Assembly: GCF_006716695.1 (NCBI RefSeq)
Contig: NZ_VFPN01000001.1
Span: 372,001-436,000 of the forward strand
Length of the DNA stretch: 64,000 nucleotides
Direction of reading: 5' to 3'
DNA from: Klugiella xanthotipulae
GTDB taxonomy: Bacteria; Actinomycetota; Actinomycetes; Actinomycetales; Microbacteriaceae
Shown one piece after another: positions 1 through 8,911 of this stretch. Under the pieces are notes generated by a model that saw only the letters and a program-made list of their open reading frames with translations, ran no database searches and was not told the DNA's origin. The position numbers and the translations under genes were made by a program. Position 1 is the stretch's first letter. The number at the start of each line of letters is the position of its first letter.

Positions 1-558
1 CTCGGGAAGCGCGGTTTCCTTACCCTCTGCGCGACTCGGAATAAGGTCTAACGCGTCAACAACCACGACGAGGGTGGCCTCAGCCTCAATACCCAGGTCT
101 GTGTTCCCCGCCTCGCCGAAGATCGACTTGGCCTGGAGCACCGTGGTGGAGCGACTACCGAGGGGCATACACGAGATCGCGTCAATCCAGCCCTCGTAGA
201 CGGCATCCTTATCGATCGTGAGCGTGCTGGTTTCGGTTCCGAGGTTCTTGCCGTCCTTGGCATCAAAAACGTTCAGCTGGAAGTTGACGCTGTCACCGTC
301 TTTCAGGAGGTCTCCATCGCCCATGATGTTGATGGTTTTCTCGGTCTTGGTCACCGCAAGAGGAGTCTCAAACTTGGCGGTCACCTCCGCGCCCAGATCT
401 CCCGTTACCTCGACCGCGTTACTGGCCTTACCGGCGGCAACGGGTGTGCATCCGGCCTTCTTGGCGTCATCGGCGTTGATAGTGCCGGTTCCTGAGGAGC
501 ACCCCGTCACGGTGAGGGCAACAACTGCGAGCAGGACTGGAAGGGTACGTAACTTCAC
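1..558 (-). CDS. FKBP-type peptidyl-prolyl isomerase lipoprotein, C-terminus cut by window edge
   Basis: An open frame runs leftward from a GTG at 556-558 off the window start, 186 codons so far. The N-terminus (MKLRTLPVLLAVVALTVTGC) is a lipoprotein signal peptide with a good lipobox (V-T-G-C, Cys20), so the protein should be anchored outside the membrane. The region after it, with GDLLKDGDSVNFQLNVFDA and YEGWIDAISCMPLGSR, resembles the first, degenerate FKBP domain of actinobacterial two-domain PPIase lipoproteins, which assist folding of exported proteins. The FKBP catalytic core would lie in the missing part, so enzyme activity is inferred. There is no strong Shine-Dalgarno sequence. It diverges from the acyltransferase at 742. 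Confidence 0.75.
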   Translation of the reverse strand, partial: MKLRTLPVLLAVVALTVTGCSSGTGTINADDAKKAGCTPVAAGKASNAVEVTGDLGAEVTAKFETPLAVTKTEKTINIMGDGDLLKDGDSVNFQLNVFDAKDGKNLGTETSTLTIDKDAVYEGWIDAISCMPLGSRSTTVLQAKSIFGEAGNTDLGIEAEATLVVVVDALDLIPSRAEGKETALPE

Positions 559-727
559 GAGACTCGTTTCACGTTAGGTGGGTGACAAAATAACAGTGCG
601 CTCCAGTCTGCGGGCCCGTCCTATGAACAAGCTGACAGCCGAGTGACTGACTAGCTCTAAGCCTACCGGGGCGTGCCCCATACACAAGAGAACCGGTCGA
701 ATCACCGGGCCGGAATACCCCTGCCGG

Positions 728-733
728 TAGAGT
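728..733 (+). promoter_or_regulatory. -10 box for leaderless plsC transcript
   Basis: TAGAGT lies eight bases before the GTG at 742 and no Shine-Dalgarno sequence separates them. This spacing would put the transcription start at or next to the first base of the start codon, the usual actinobacterial leaderless arrangement. No clear -35 box is visible. Inferred from spacing only. Confidence 0.4.
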
Positions 734-741
734 CTCACCCT

Positions 742-1452
742 GTGAAAACAACCCACAACGCGACCTCACCCGTGGCCACGAGCCCCGGGGTCCTCTACCG
801 TGTGGGGCGCGCGGTGCTGTGGCCCCTCGCCCGGGTGCTCTACCGCCCCACCGTAACCGGGCGTGAGAACGTGCCCCGCAGCGGGCCCGTTCTCTTTGCC
901 AGCAACCACCTCTCGGCGCTCGACAGCCTGGCGATTCCGCTGGCGGCCCCGCGACACGTACAGTTTCTCACCAAAGCGCACTATTTTGAGGGGCCCGGGA
1001 TACTCGGGGCCGTTCGCCGCTGGTTCTTCACCAGCATCGGAGCGGTTCCGGTACATCGCGGCGCAGGGCACGCGGCGCAGGAGGCGCTCGACTCGGGGCG
1101 CGAGGTGCTACGGAACGGACACACATTTGCGGTGTATCCCGAAGGCACCCGCTCGCGCGACGGGCGGTTATATAAGGGACGCACGGGGGTGGGATGGTTG
1201 GCATTGGAGACCCGAGCAACCGTTATTCCCGTGGGGCTCATCGGCACAGATGGACAGCCTCCGGCGGGACAGCGCAGGGGGCGGACGCCGGTGCGCGTGG
1301 CGTTTGGTCGGCCCGTTGACCTCTCCGACCTAAGCTCGGCGGGCTCGGGGGCGGATCGGCGCGAGGCGACCGACCGGATCATGGCGGCCGTCCACGGGCT
1401 CAGCGGGCAGGAGTGGGCGGGGAGCTATAACGACGTGCCGGAGGCGGGGTAG
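742..1452 (+). CDS. 1-acyl-sn-glycerol-3-phosphate acyltransferase (PlsC family)
   Basis: Transfers an acyl chain to lysophosphatidic acid to make phosphatidic acid in membrane lipid synthesis. The PlsC/LPLAT signature is complete: the H-x4-D motif in NHLSALDS and the EGTRS substrate-binding motif, plus FTSIGAVPVHRG between them. I chose the GTG at 742 (VKTTHN, 236 residues) over an in-frame ATG at 673, because the first 23 residues from 673 are unlike the family and a TAGAGT box sits just before 742. Substrate specificity is not readable; it could be a paralogous LPLAT of unknown acceptor. It is monocistronic, divergent from the FKBP lipoprotein. Confidence 0.85.
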   Translation: MKTTHNATSPVATSPGVLYRVGRAVLWPLARVLYRPTVTGRENVPRSGPVLFASNHLSALDSLAIPLAAPRHVQFLTKAHYFEGPGILGAVRRWFFTSIGAVPVHRGAGHAAQEALDSGREVLRNGHTFAVYPEGTRSRDGRLYKGRTGVGWLALETRATVIPVGLIGTDGQPPAGQRRGRTPVRVAFGRPVDLSDLSSAGSGADRREATDRIMAAVHGLSGQEWAGSYNDVPEAG

Positions 1453-1784
1453 AGCATCCGTCACTCCGGTGTGGCGGATACTCCTCAGCTACAGAATCGG
1501 GGGGGGTCGCGAGGGGTGCGGACGGCAGGGTTCCCGCCCGGGGCGGAGCGAACCGATGGGTGGCACGCGCTGAGCCTAGGAGCGGGAAGAAAATCAGCGG
1601 CGCGCGTCCTTGCACCCGGTACCTAAAAGCATTCCGGGTGAGTTTTGGTTGAAAGACCGAGAAATAATCGTCGATGTGTGAGGAAAAGTCACCCTGGCGA
1701 GGCTGGGCGGTACGGGGCGGGGCGGTAGGGGGCGGCGCGCGGCGGGGCGGTAGGCCGCACGGGGTCTGTAGGGCAGGGGTGTGG
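1453..1784. other. Intergenic stretch without a convincing gene
   Basis: No reading frame here looks like a real protein on either strand. About 1695-1765 is a run of G-rich units built on GGGCGGTA/GGGGCGG that repeat imperfectly four or five times; short frames across it give low-complexity protein. It lies between the convergent ends of plsC and prpC and may just be degenerate terminator sequence. Confidence 0.5.
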
Positions 1785-1810
1785 GTGCGCCCGGGGCGGC
1801 CCGGGCGCAC
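1785..1810 (-). terminator. Hairpin after prpC
   Basis: A perfect 11-bp inverted repeat (GTGCGCCCGGG / CCCGGGCGCAC) with a four-base loop sits seven bases beyond the prpC stop codon. There is no U-tract on either side, common for actinobacterial terminators. It probably ends the leftward prp operon. Confidence 0.6.
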
Positions 1811-1817
1811 GGGGAGG

Positions 1818-2939
1818 CTACACGCCGGGCAGGTGCCGCTCATCGACACCGTTGTAGGCGCTCAGCGGGCGAATGAGCGCGTTGCTCGCCTGCTGTTCGA
1901 TGATGTGTGCGGTCCATCCGGTGATCCGCGCCGCGACAAAGAGCGGTGTGAAGATCTCGGTATCGAAACCGAGGATGTGGTACGCCGGGCCCGAGGGGTA
2001 ATCAAGGTTCGGCAGGATGTTTTTGCGCTCGGTCATCGCCTTTTCGAGCGCATCGTAGAGCTCGGCCAGGTCGCTGCGCCCGCTCTCCGCGATCAACACG
2101 TCAAGCGCGGCCTTCATGGTGGGCACGCGGGAGTCACCGCGCTTGTACACGCGGTGCCCGAAGCCCATAATTTTGCGCTTCTCGGCGAGGGCCTGCGCCA
2201 ACCAGTCCTCTGCCTTGTCTGCCGTGCCAATCTCGTTAAAGATGTGCATCACGGCCTCGTTAGCCCCGCCGTGCAGCGGGCCTTTGAGCGCACCGATGGC
2301 CCCCGTCACGGCCGAGTACAGATCGGACATGGTCGAGGTAATCACCCGGGCGGTGAAGGTGGACGCGTTGAATGAGTGCTCCGCGTAGAGCACCATCGAG
2401 ATGCGGAACACATCAATCGCGGCGGCCGAGGGTAGTTCACCAAACGTCATCCACAGGAAGTTGGCCGAGTAGTCGAGGTCGTCCCTCGGCTCAATCAGCT
2501 CCTGGCCGCGTCGGCGGCGCTGATCGTAGGCCACGATGGCCGGAATCGCCGCAAACAGCCGCGCCGCATGCGCCAGGTTGCCCTCGCGCGAGTCGTCCGC
2601 GGCCTCCGGATCACGGGCCCCGATCGCGCTTACCGCGGTGCGCAGCACATCCATCGGGTGCGCGGTGGTGGGCAGCTGGTCAACAATGAGCTTGACCACC
2701 GGGTCCAGGGCCCGCTGCGAGCGCTCCACCCGTACACACTCGGCCAGCTCGGTGGGCGTGGGGAGCTCGCCATGCCAGAGCAACCAGGCCACCTCCTCAA
2801 ACGAGCAGCGCGCCGCAAGTTCCTGCACCGGGTAGCCGCGGTACAGCAGCGAGTTGGTGTCGGGGTTGACCTTCGAAACCGCGGTGTAGTCCACCACGAC
2901 TCCCGCGAGGCCCTTATAGATCTGGATGGTGTCCGTCAT
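1818..2939 (-). CDS. prpC: 2-methylcitrate synthase / citrate synthase family
   Basis: Condenses propionyl-CoA with oxaloacetate to 2-methylcitrate, the first committed step of the methylcitrate cycle. The 373-residue length is that of type II citrate synthases, with catalytic-site regions visible: GPLHGGANE (first His), MGFGHRVYK (second His) and the C-terminal Asp region around LDYPSG. The family alone does not separate citrate from methylcitrate synthase; the neighbouring prpB and prpD decide for PrpC. The ATG at 2939 is preceded by AAGGAG at five bases, better than the GTG two codons upstream. Last gene of the operon, 74 bp after prpB. Confidence 0.9.
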   Translation of the reverse strand: MTDTIQIYKGLAGVVVDYTAVSKVNPDTNSLLYRGYPVQELAARCSFEEVAWLLWHGELPTPTELAECVRVERSQRALDPVVKLIVDQLPTTAHPMDVLRTAVSAIGARDPEAADDSREGNLAHAARLFAAIPAIVAYDQRRRRGQELIEPRDDLDYSANFLWMTFGELPSAAAIDVFRISMVLYAEHSFNASTFTARVITSTMSDLYSAVTGAIGALKGPLHGGANEAVMHIFNEIGTADKAEDWLAQALAEKRKIMGFGHRVYKRGDSRVPTMKAALDVLIAESGRSDLAELYDALEKAMTERKNILPNLDYPSGPAYHILGFDTEIFTPLFVAARITGWTAHIIEQQASNALIRPLSAYNGVDERHLPGV

Positions 2940-3013
2940 TTTCACTCCTTCGTGATGGTGCCGCTGGGGGATGCGGGCGACGACGCGATGCCGCCGCCCG
3001 CGGAGATTCTCTG

Positions 3014-3913
3014 CTACTTCTCAACCGTAAAGTTAAAGACGCCCTCATCGAAGGCGTTGTACGCAGCGTAGTCGATCAGTTCGTACAGGTCGGCACGGTG
3101 CTGCATCTCCCCCAGCACGGGGTTGAGGCTGCCCTCTGCGATAATCGTGTCCAGGCCGCGCTCGGCCGCGCCCATCGCCAGGCGGAGCAAAGAGACCGGG
3201 TAGATCACAATGTTGATGCCGATGTTCGCCAGCTGTGTCGTGCTGAACAGTTCGCTCTTGCCAAACTCGGTCATGTTGGCGAGGACGGGTACGTCTACAG
3301 CACCGCGGATCGCCTCAAACTCGCTCAGATCACGCATGGCCTCGGGGAAGATGGCGTCGGCACCGGCATCCACGAGCGCCTTCGCCCGGTCAATCGCGGC
3401 CTGCATTCCATCCACCGCGCGAATGTCGGTGCGCGCCATGATCAGCAGGTTCTGATCCCGTCGCCCCTGAACCGCCGCACGGATGCGCTTGAGCACGGTG
3501 TCCTCGTCAACGACCTGCTTGCCGTCCAGGTGGCCGCACCTCTTTGGGTTGACCTGGTCCTCGATATGCAGGCCGGCGACCCCGGCGTCCTCGAGCGTCT
3601 GCACCGTGCGGGCCACGTTCATGGGTTCGCCGAAACCGGTGTCGGCGTCCACAATCGCGGGCAGGTTGGTCATCCGCGCGATCTGTTGGCTGCGCCCGGC
3701 CACCTCGGTGAGGGTGGTGAGGCCGATGTCGGGCAGACCGAGATCTGCCGAGAGTACGGCCCCCGAAATGTAGACCCCCTCGAAGCCTTTGCGCTCAATC
3801 AGTCGCGCGCTGAGCGGGTTGAACGCGCCGGGCAGGCGCAATAGTCGGCCGGTCGCCAACTCGGCGCGCAGGGCGGCACGCTTCTCGGCGGCGGTGCGTG
3901 TGGAATACAGCAT
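3014..3913 (-). CDS. prpB: Methylisocitrate lyase
   Basis: Cleaves 2-methylisocitrate to pyruvate and succinate, the last step of the methylcitrate cycle. At 299 residues it has the PEP mutase/isocitrate lyase fold with DADTGFGEP (metal site), HIEDQVNPKRCGHLDGK (catalytic Cys in the K-R-C-G-H loop) and VYISGAVLSADLG near the N-terminus. The C-G-H loop with preceding K-R fits PrpB rather than a carboxyPEP mutase. Its ATG shares one base with the prpD TAA stop (TAATG), so translation is probably coupled. Confidence 0.93.
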   Translation of the reverse strand: MLYSTRTAAEKRAALRAELATGRLLRLPGAFNPLSARLIERKGFEGVYISGAVLSADLGLPDIGLTTLTEVAGRSQQIARMTNLPAIVDADTGFGEPMNVARTVQTLEDAGVAGLHIEDQVNPKRCGHLDGKQVVDEDTVLKRIRAAVQGRRDQNLLIMARTDIRAVDGMQAAIDRAKALVDAGADAIFPEAMRDLSEFEAIRGAVDVPVLANMTEFGKSELFSTTQLANIGINIVIYPVSLLRLAMGAAERGLDTIIAEGSLNPVLGEMQHRADLYELIDYAAYNAFDEGVFNFTVEK

Positions 3914-5454
3914 TAGAAAAGTCCCTTCGGGGTGGGCACAGCGGCAAGGAGGCCCGGCTTGCCCACGATTGTGAGGCCGGCCAGTTCATCGGGTCGCAGC
4001 TGGGGGAGGCGTTGCGCGACCTCCAGGAAGCGCTCGATCTCGGCTGGCTCCAGCACGTCGTCGGCGAGGGTGCGGAACTTGGCCACGTACTGCTCACGGG
4101 CAAAGGGCCGGGCACCAAGCGGGTGGGCATCGGCCACAGCGATCTCATCGCGGATGACGGTGCCATCCGTGAGCTGGATCTCCACCGAGCCGCCAAACGC
4201 CTTCTCGGCCGGGTCGAGCGAGTGGTAGCGTCGGGTCCACTCGGGATCCTCCTCCGTGACCACCCGGTGCCACAGCGCCACCGTGTCGGGTCGGCCGGCG
4301 CGCTCCGGCGAGTAGGAGTCCACGTGGTGCCAGCGGCCATCCTGCAACGCCACCGTGAAGATGTAGGGGATTGAGTGATCAAGGGTTTCACGCGACGCCG
4401 TGGGGTCGTACTTCTGCGGGTCGTTGGCTCCCGAGCCGATCACAAAGTGAGTGTGGTGGCTGGTGCGGATAATCACGCGCTCGATGCGCTCGGCCGCCTC
4501 CGCCAGTTCGGGATACTCCCGGTTGAGCTTACGGGCCAGGTCGATCCATGCCTGCGCCTGGTATTCCGCTGAGTGCTCCTTCGTGTAGGTGTCGAGAATG
4601 GCCCGCTTGGCCTCCCCCTCCGCCGGGAGCGGAACCTCGTAGCGGGCCCCCGGACCATCCAGCAGCCACGCGATCACGCCATCCTCACCCTCGTAGATGG
4701 GAGTGGGACTGGTCTCGCCGCGCATCGCCCGGTCCACAGCCTCAATCGCCATTTTGCCGGCAAACGCCGGGGCGTGCGCCTTCCACGAGCTAATCTCGCC
4801 CTTGCGCGACTGGCGCGTGGCTGTCGTGGTGTGCAGTGCCTGGCCGATGGCCTGGTAAATGGTGGTGACATCCAGCCCCAGCAGCGTGCCGATACCCGCC
4901 GCCGCGCTAGGCCCGAGGTGCGCTACGTGGTCAATCTTGTGCTTGTGCAGGCAGATTGCCTTGACCAGGTCCACCTGAATCTCGTAGCCCGTCGCAATAC
5001 CGCGCACCAGGTCGCGGCCCGTGATGCCGCGCGCGGCGGCTACGTGCTGCGCCACCGCGGTGATGGGCGGGATATTGTCGCCCGGGTGCGAGTACTCTGC
5101 CGCCAGGAAGGTGTCGTGGTAGTCGAGCTCCCGCACGGCCACTCCGTTGGCCCACGCCGCCCACTCGGGCGAGACCCGCACATCGGCATCCTCACCAAAT
5201 ACGGTGGAGCCGGTGCCGCCCGTGCTCGCCGGGTGGCTGAGCGCCTGCGAGCGCGCCGAGGTGACAGGAGCGCGGGTGAGCGATGCGGCCGCGACCGAGG
5301 CGTTATCAATCACGCGGTTGATGACCATATCGGTCACCTCCTCCGTGACCTCAACGGGATCGGTCGCCACCCGGGCGATCTTCCAGGCCAGTTGCTCCTC
5401 CCGGGGCAGGGGCTCGTCGCTGCGGTACACGCGTACGGGGTGAAGCTGAACCAT
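3913..5454 (-). CDS. prpD: 2-methylcitrate dehydratase (MmgE/PrpD family)
   Basis: Dehydrates 2-methylcitrate to 2-methyl-cis-aconitate. It is 513 residues, within the usual PrpD length, and carries the expected blocks: [23 protein letters not shown] near residue 110, [18 protein letters not shown], and [18 protein letters not shown] near 230. ATG at 5454 has AAAGGAA just upstream. It is the first enzyme gene after the regulator (62 bp gap) and abuts prpB, so GntR-prpD-prpB-prpC is probably one transcript. No aconitase-type acnD/prpF genes are present, consistent with the cofactor-independent PrpD route. Confidence 0.93.
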   Translation of the reverse strand: MVQLHPVRVYRSDEPLPREEQLAWKIARVATDPVEVTEEVTDMVINRVIDNASVAAASLTRAPVTSARSQALSHPASTGGTGSTVFGEDADVRVSPEWAAWANGVAVRELDYHDTFLAAEYSHPGDNIPPITAVAQHVAAARGITGRDLVRGIATGYEIQVDLVKAICLHKHKIDHVAHLGPSAAAGIGTLLGLDVTTIYQAIGQALHTTTATRQSRKGEISSWKAHAPAFAGKMAIEAVDRAMRGETSPTPIYEGEDGVIAWLLDGPGARYEVPLPAEGEAKRAILDTYTKEHSAEYQAQAWIDLARKLNREYPELAEAAERIERVIIRTSHHTHFVIGSGANDPQKYDPTASRETLDHSIPYIFTVALQDGRWHHVDSYSPERAGRPDTVALWHRVVTEEDPEWTRRYHSLDPAEKAFGGSVEIQLTDGTVIRDEIAVADAHPLGARPFAREQYVAKFRTLADDVLEPAEIERFLEVAQRLPQLRPDELAGLTIVGKPGLLAAVPTPKGLF

Positions 5455-5516
5455 GGGGTTCCTTTCGTGCGGTTGTCGGGGGTGGCTGCTCGACCGTCTG
5501 TGTCGGCGAGCGAACG

Positions 5517-6233
5517 TTACGGGATGCCCACGAGCACCGGGATGCTCCGGGTCACGGGGGGCAGAACCATGCCACTCTCCCCCGCTTGAGCGAGGGCGCG
5601 CTGCGCGTTGGCCCGCACGCTCGCGAGGCTGTTGTGCAGGTGCAGGTGGGTGGCGCTTGCGGCGAGTTCCGGGTCTCCGGCGAGCACAGCATCCACGATG
5701 GCCGCGTGCTCGCGGGCCGCGGCGAGCAACCGCTGCGGCTTGTCGGTGGCGAGGCGACGGATGCGCACCAGGTGTGTGCGCACGTTTGAGATCGCCTGCA
5801 CGAGGTACGGGCTCTGGGTGGCCTCGTCGGTGGCCTCGTCCAGCCGACGCACCAGGTCGAAGTAGTCGTGTCTGGCGGCGTCGTCGGCGGGCAAGAGCTC
5901 GGGCACCCGGGCGAACTCGTCGCGCAGGGCGGCAAAGATCTGCGGGTCTCGACGGGCGGCAGCGAGGCGCGCGGCCTGCTGTTCGAGTGCTTGGCGCACC
6001 TCGAAGAGTTCGGTGATGCCATCAACGGAGACCTCGGTGACCACGAGGCCGCGACCGGCCTGGGTAGCGACCAGGCCATCCGCTACCAGCCGGGAGAGGG
6101 CCTCACGCAGTGGGGTGCGGGAGACACCGAGCCGGGTGGATTGCTCCACCTCGGCGAGCACGGTACCCGGGGCGAGTTGCCAGGTGACAATCTCATCGCG
6201 GAGGGCGACGTAGGCTCTATCGCTTGCCCGCAT
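5517..6233 (-). CDS. GntR-family (FCD domain) regulator of the propionate genes
   Basis: A 238-residue repressor-type regulator. The N-terminal winged helix shows [21 protein letters not shown] (residues about 28-48), the classic GntR recognition helix; the rest is an all-helical FCD ligand domain of FadR subfamily size. I chose the ATG at 6233 because AGGAGG lies six bases upstream. A longer frame from 6392 would run through the promoter region and adds 53 unrelated residues. It lies between prpD and the divergent prpE, next to two TGTATACA palindromes, so it probably controls both directions in response to propionate-derived metabolites. Ligand unknown. Confidence 0.85.
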   Translation of the reverse strand: MRASDRAYVALRDEIVTWQLAPGTVLAEVEQSTRLGVSRTPLREALSRLVADGLVATQAGRGLVVTEVSVDGITELFEVRQALEQQAARLAAARRDPQIFAALRDEFARVPELLPADDAARHDYFDLVRRLDEATDEATQSPYLVQAISNVRTHLVRIRRLATDKPQRLLAAAREHAAIVDAVLAGDPELAASATHLHLHNSLASVRANAQRALAQAGESGMVLPPVTRSIPVLVGIP

Positions 6234-6276
6234 GGCGGCCTCCTGTGGCTGGGGTGAATCTCTCGAACACCGCAAT

Positions 6277-6288
6277 TGTATACACAAA
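6277..6288 (-). promoter_or_regulatory. Probable GntR operator, gntR-prpDBC side
   Basis: The 12 bases TGTATACACAAA contain the perfect palindrome TGTATACA (6277-6284), typical of FadR-subfamily sites. The same 12 bases occur in inverted orientation at 6336-6347, with palindrome centres 63 bp apart. On the leftward strand the site contains TATACA, a possible -10 for the regulator operon about 40 bases from its ATG. Confidence 0.6.
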
Positions 6289-6318
6289 TTGCAAATATTC
6301 CGATTAAAACCCAAATGC

Positions 6319-6347
6319 TGGACATTTCTTCTCGGTTTGTGTATACA
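6319..6347 (+). promoter_or_regulatory. prpE promoter overlapped by second operator
   Basis: TGGACA (6319-6324) and TATACA (6342-6347) are separated by exactly 17 bases, a good sigma-70 promoter for prpE. The second copy of the 12-base operator (6336-6347) covers the -10 box completely, so a bound regulator should block polymerase. Seen directly; regulation is inferred. Confidence 0.6.
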
Positions 6348-6397
6348 TTTAAGGACCACACCCGGAGTCAACGACGACACTGATAGGGGCACCCCTC

Positions 6398-8323
6398 GTG
6401 ACTAACACCCTCGGCACCGCCTACCGCGACATCCACAACGCGAGCATCCACGAGCGCGAAAAGTTCTGGCTCGACGCGGCCGCGGGAGTGGACTGGTACA
6501 CCCCACCCACCGCCGCACTCGACGACAGCGAGGCCCCCTTCTACCGGTGGTTCCCCGGCGGCACGCTCAACACCAGCTACAACGCCCTGGATCGGCATGT
6601 GCTAGCCGGGCGGGGCGAACAGCCCGCGCTCATCCACGACTCCGCCGTCAAGGGCAAGTCCGTCACCTACACGTACAGCAAACTCCTGCGCGAGGTCGAA
6701 AAATTTGCCGGAGTGCTCTCGCGGCACGGCGTAGCGAAGGGCGACCGGGTCGTCATCTACATGCCCATGATCCCGGAGGCCGTGATCGCGATGCTCGCCA
6801 CAGCCCGGCTGGGGGCCATCCACTCGGTTGTGTTTGGTGGGTTTGCGGCCAACGAGCTGGCCGTGCGCCTCGACGACGCCCGGCCCACGGTGGTGGTGAC
6901 GGCCTCGGGCGGGCGCGAGCCCAGCCGCGTGGTCGAGTATCTGCCGCTCGTGGCGAAGGCGCTCGAACTCACCACCCACCACGTAGACACCGTGATCGTG
7001 AAGAAGCGACCGCAGGTGCCTGGCACCGCGGCCGACTACGACGGCCTCACCAATACGCGCTGGTTCGACTGGAAAAACGAGACCAAGACCAGCGAGCCAC
7101 ATGCGGCCGTGCCGGTGGCGGCATCCGACCCGCTCTACATTCTGTACACCTCGGGAACCACGGGCACACCCAAGGGTGTGGTGCGCGATAACGGCGGGCA
7201 CGCGGTGGCACTCACCTGGTCGATGGAGAACATCTACACGATGAAGCCGGGCGAGGTGATGTTTACCGGCTCCGACGTGGGCTGGGTCGTGGGGCACTCC
7301 TACATTGTGTACGCGCCGCTGCTCGCGGGGGCGACCACCGTGCTCTACGAGGGCAAACCCGTGGGCACACCGGATGCCGGGGCGTTTTGGCGTATCGTGC
7401 GCGACCACAACGTGAAGGTGCTCTTCACCGCACCGACCGCACTACGCGCCATCCGCAAAGAAGACCCGCAGGCACACGAGTTGGCAAAGTACCGCATCCC
7501 CAGCCTGGAGCATGTGTTTCTGGCCGGTGAACGTCTCGACCCCGACACCTACCACTGGGCGACCGAAACCCTCGGCGTACCCGTGGTGGACCACTGGTGG
7601 CAGACCGAAACGGGCTGGCCGATCTGTGCAAGCCCGCGCGGTATCGAGGTGCTGCCGCTGAAGGCGGGATCGCCCTCGTTCCCGGTGCCCGGCTACGACC
7701 TGGAAATTTTGGATGAGCGGGCCGAGCCGCTGCCCCACCTTGCCGAGGGCAACATCGTCATTCGACTCCCCCTCCCGCCCGGTACCCTGACCACCCTCTG
7801 GGGCAACGACGACCGTTACCGGGCCGGTTACCTCAACGAGTTTCCCGGCTACTACCTGACCGGTGACTCCGGCTACATCGACTCCGATGGCTACGTGTTT
7901 GTGATGGGCCGCACGGATGACGTGATAAATGTGGCCGGGCACCGGTTCTCGACGGGGGCAATGGAGGCCGTGATCGCGGGGCACCCGGCGGTGGCCGAGT
8001 CCGCCGTGGTCGGCGTGAACGACGACATCAAGGGGCAGGTCCCCGCCGCCTACGTGGTGCTGAAAAAGGGGGTGACGATCTCGGACGAAGAACTCTCCCG
8101 CGATCTTGTGGCGCGGATGCGGGAGCAGATTGGGGCCGTCGCCGCGTTCCACCAGGTGACCGTTATCCCGGCGCTACCCAAGACGCGCTCGGGGAAGGTC
8201 CTGCGGAAGACCATGCGGCAAATTATCGCCGGAGAACATTACGTGGTACCCGCGACAATTGACGACGTGGAGGTGCTGGCCGCACTTGAGGAGACGGTGC
8301 GGCGCGGGGTTGTCGCGCGGTAG
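6398..8323 (+). CDS. prpE: Propionate-CoA ligase (acetyl-CoA synthetase family)
   Basis: Activates propionate to propionyl-CoA with ATP, feeding PrpC. At 641 residues it is full length. Visible motifs: P-loop A3 YTSGTTGTPKGVVR, adenylation motif DHWWQTETGWP, YLTGDSGYIDSDGYVFVMGRTDDVIN, and the C-terminal LPKTRSGKVLRK with the lysine acetylated in this family. It resembles PrpE more than Acs in length and in the propionate context. The GTG start at 6398 has only a weak G-rich stretch upstream. It is divergent from the GntR-prpDBC operon and shares its operators. Confidence 0.88.
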   Translation: MTNTLGTAYRDIHNASIHEREKFWLDAAAGVDWYTPPTAALDDSEAPFYRWFPGGTLNTSYNALDRHVLAGRGEQPALIHDSAVKGKSVTYTYSKLLREVEKFAGVLSRHGVAKGDRVVIYMPMIPEAVIAMLATARLGAIHSVVFGGFAANELAVRLDDARPTVVVTASGGREPSRVVEYLPLVAKALELTTHHVDTVIVKKRPQVPGTAADYDGLTNTRWFDWKNETKTSEPHAAVPVAASDPLYILYTSGTTGTPKGVVRDNGGHAVALTWSMENIYTMKPGEVMFTGSDVGWVVGHSYIVYAPLLAGATTVLYEGKPVGTPDAGAFWRIVRDHNVKVLFTAPTALRAIRKEDPQAHELAKYRIPSLEHVFLAGERLDPDTYHWATETLGVPVVDHWWQTETGWPICASPRGIEVLPLKAGSPSFPVPGYDLEILDERAEPLPHLAEGNIVIRLPLPPGTLTTLWGNDDRYRAGYLNEFPGYYLTGDSGYIDSDGYVFVMGRTDDVINVAGHRFSTGAMEAVIAGHPAVAESAVVGVNDDIKGQVPAAYVVLKKGVTISDEELSRDLVARMREQIGAVAAFHQVTVIPALPKTRSGKVLRKTMRQIIAGEHYVVPATIDDVEVLAALEETVRRGVVAR

Positions 8324-8374
8324 CGATGACCCCGAACGTTGCGGGCACACCCGTCAGATAGGCTGAACCGTTGC

Positions 8375-8911
8375 GTGGCAGCGGGAAAGCGGGACAGCAT
8401 GGTAGTGGACAACGGTGAGGTGTGGGCTGATGGCTCGCTGCATCCCGACCTCGCAGCGCTGCGCGGGCTCGACCTGACGGCGCACGGCGTCGAGACGGGC
8501 GCACCCTTCTCCGCCCCTATCGCCGAGCCGGAGAGCGCCGAGTACGCGGCCCACACCCTCACCATGGGCGGGCGCGCCGTGCGCTTCCGTGTGGCAAAAA
8601 CCACCCCCACCAAGGCGGGACACTTTGTCACACTGTGGCAGCGCTCCACGGCCGGACCCATCCGGCCGCTCGACGTAGCCGACGGCGACGACCTCGTGAT
8701 CGTGGCCACCCGCAGCGAGTCTCGGCGCGGATACTTTGTGTTTCCCGTCGCCGCGCTCGTGGCCCGCGGCGTCGTGTCAGCGAATAGTCTCGGCGGCAAA
8801 CGCGCGCTGCGCGTCTATGCGCCGTGGGTGACCGCCCCGAACGCGCAGGCCCGCCGCACCCAGGCGTGGCAGGTGGAGTACTTCAGCTACCCCGTGGGAC
8901 TCATCGACTGA
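8375..8911 (+). CDS. MepB-family protein
   Basis: About 178 residues matching the MepB family, small soluble proteins first seen next to the staphylococcal mepRA efflux genes; the biochemical role is unknown. Family landmarks: GRAVRFRVAKTTPTKAGHFV, LWQRS, and a C-terminal half ending in WQVEYFSYPVGL. The start is uncertain: GTG 8375 (TAGGCT box 16 bases upstream) or ATG 8399. Its last 25 bases overlap the end of the convergent secretion ATPase gene. Confidence 0.7.
   Translation: MAAGKRDSMVVDNGEVWADGSLHPDLAALRGLDLTAHGVETGAPFSAPIAEPESAEYAAHTLTMGGRAVRFRVAKTTPTKAGHFVTLWQRSTAGPIRPLDVADGDDLVIVATRSESRRGYFVFPVAALVARGVVSANSLGGKRALRVYAPWVTAPNAQARRTQAWQVEYFSYPVGLID

Noticed and set aside
1400-1849. 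149-codon leftward frame across the plsC/prpC gap
   Set aside because: Low-complexity Pro/Arg-rich translation over G-rich repeats and the terminator hairpin, overlapping both real genes; no start signal.
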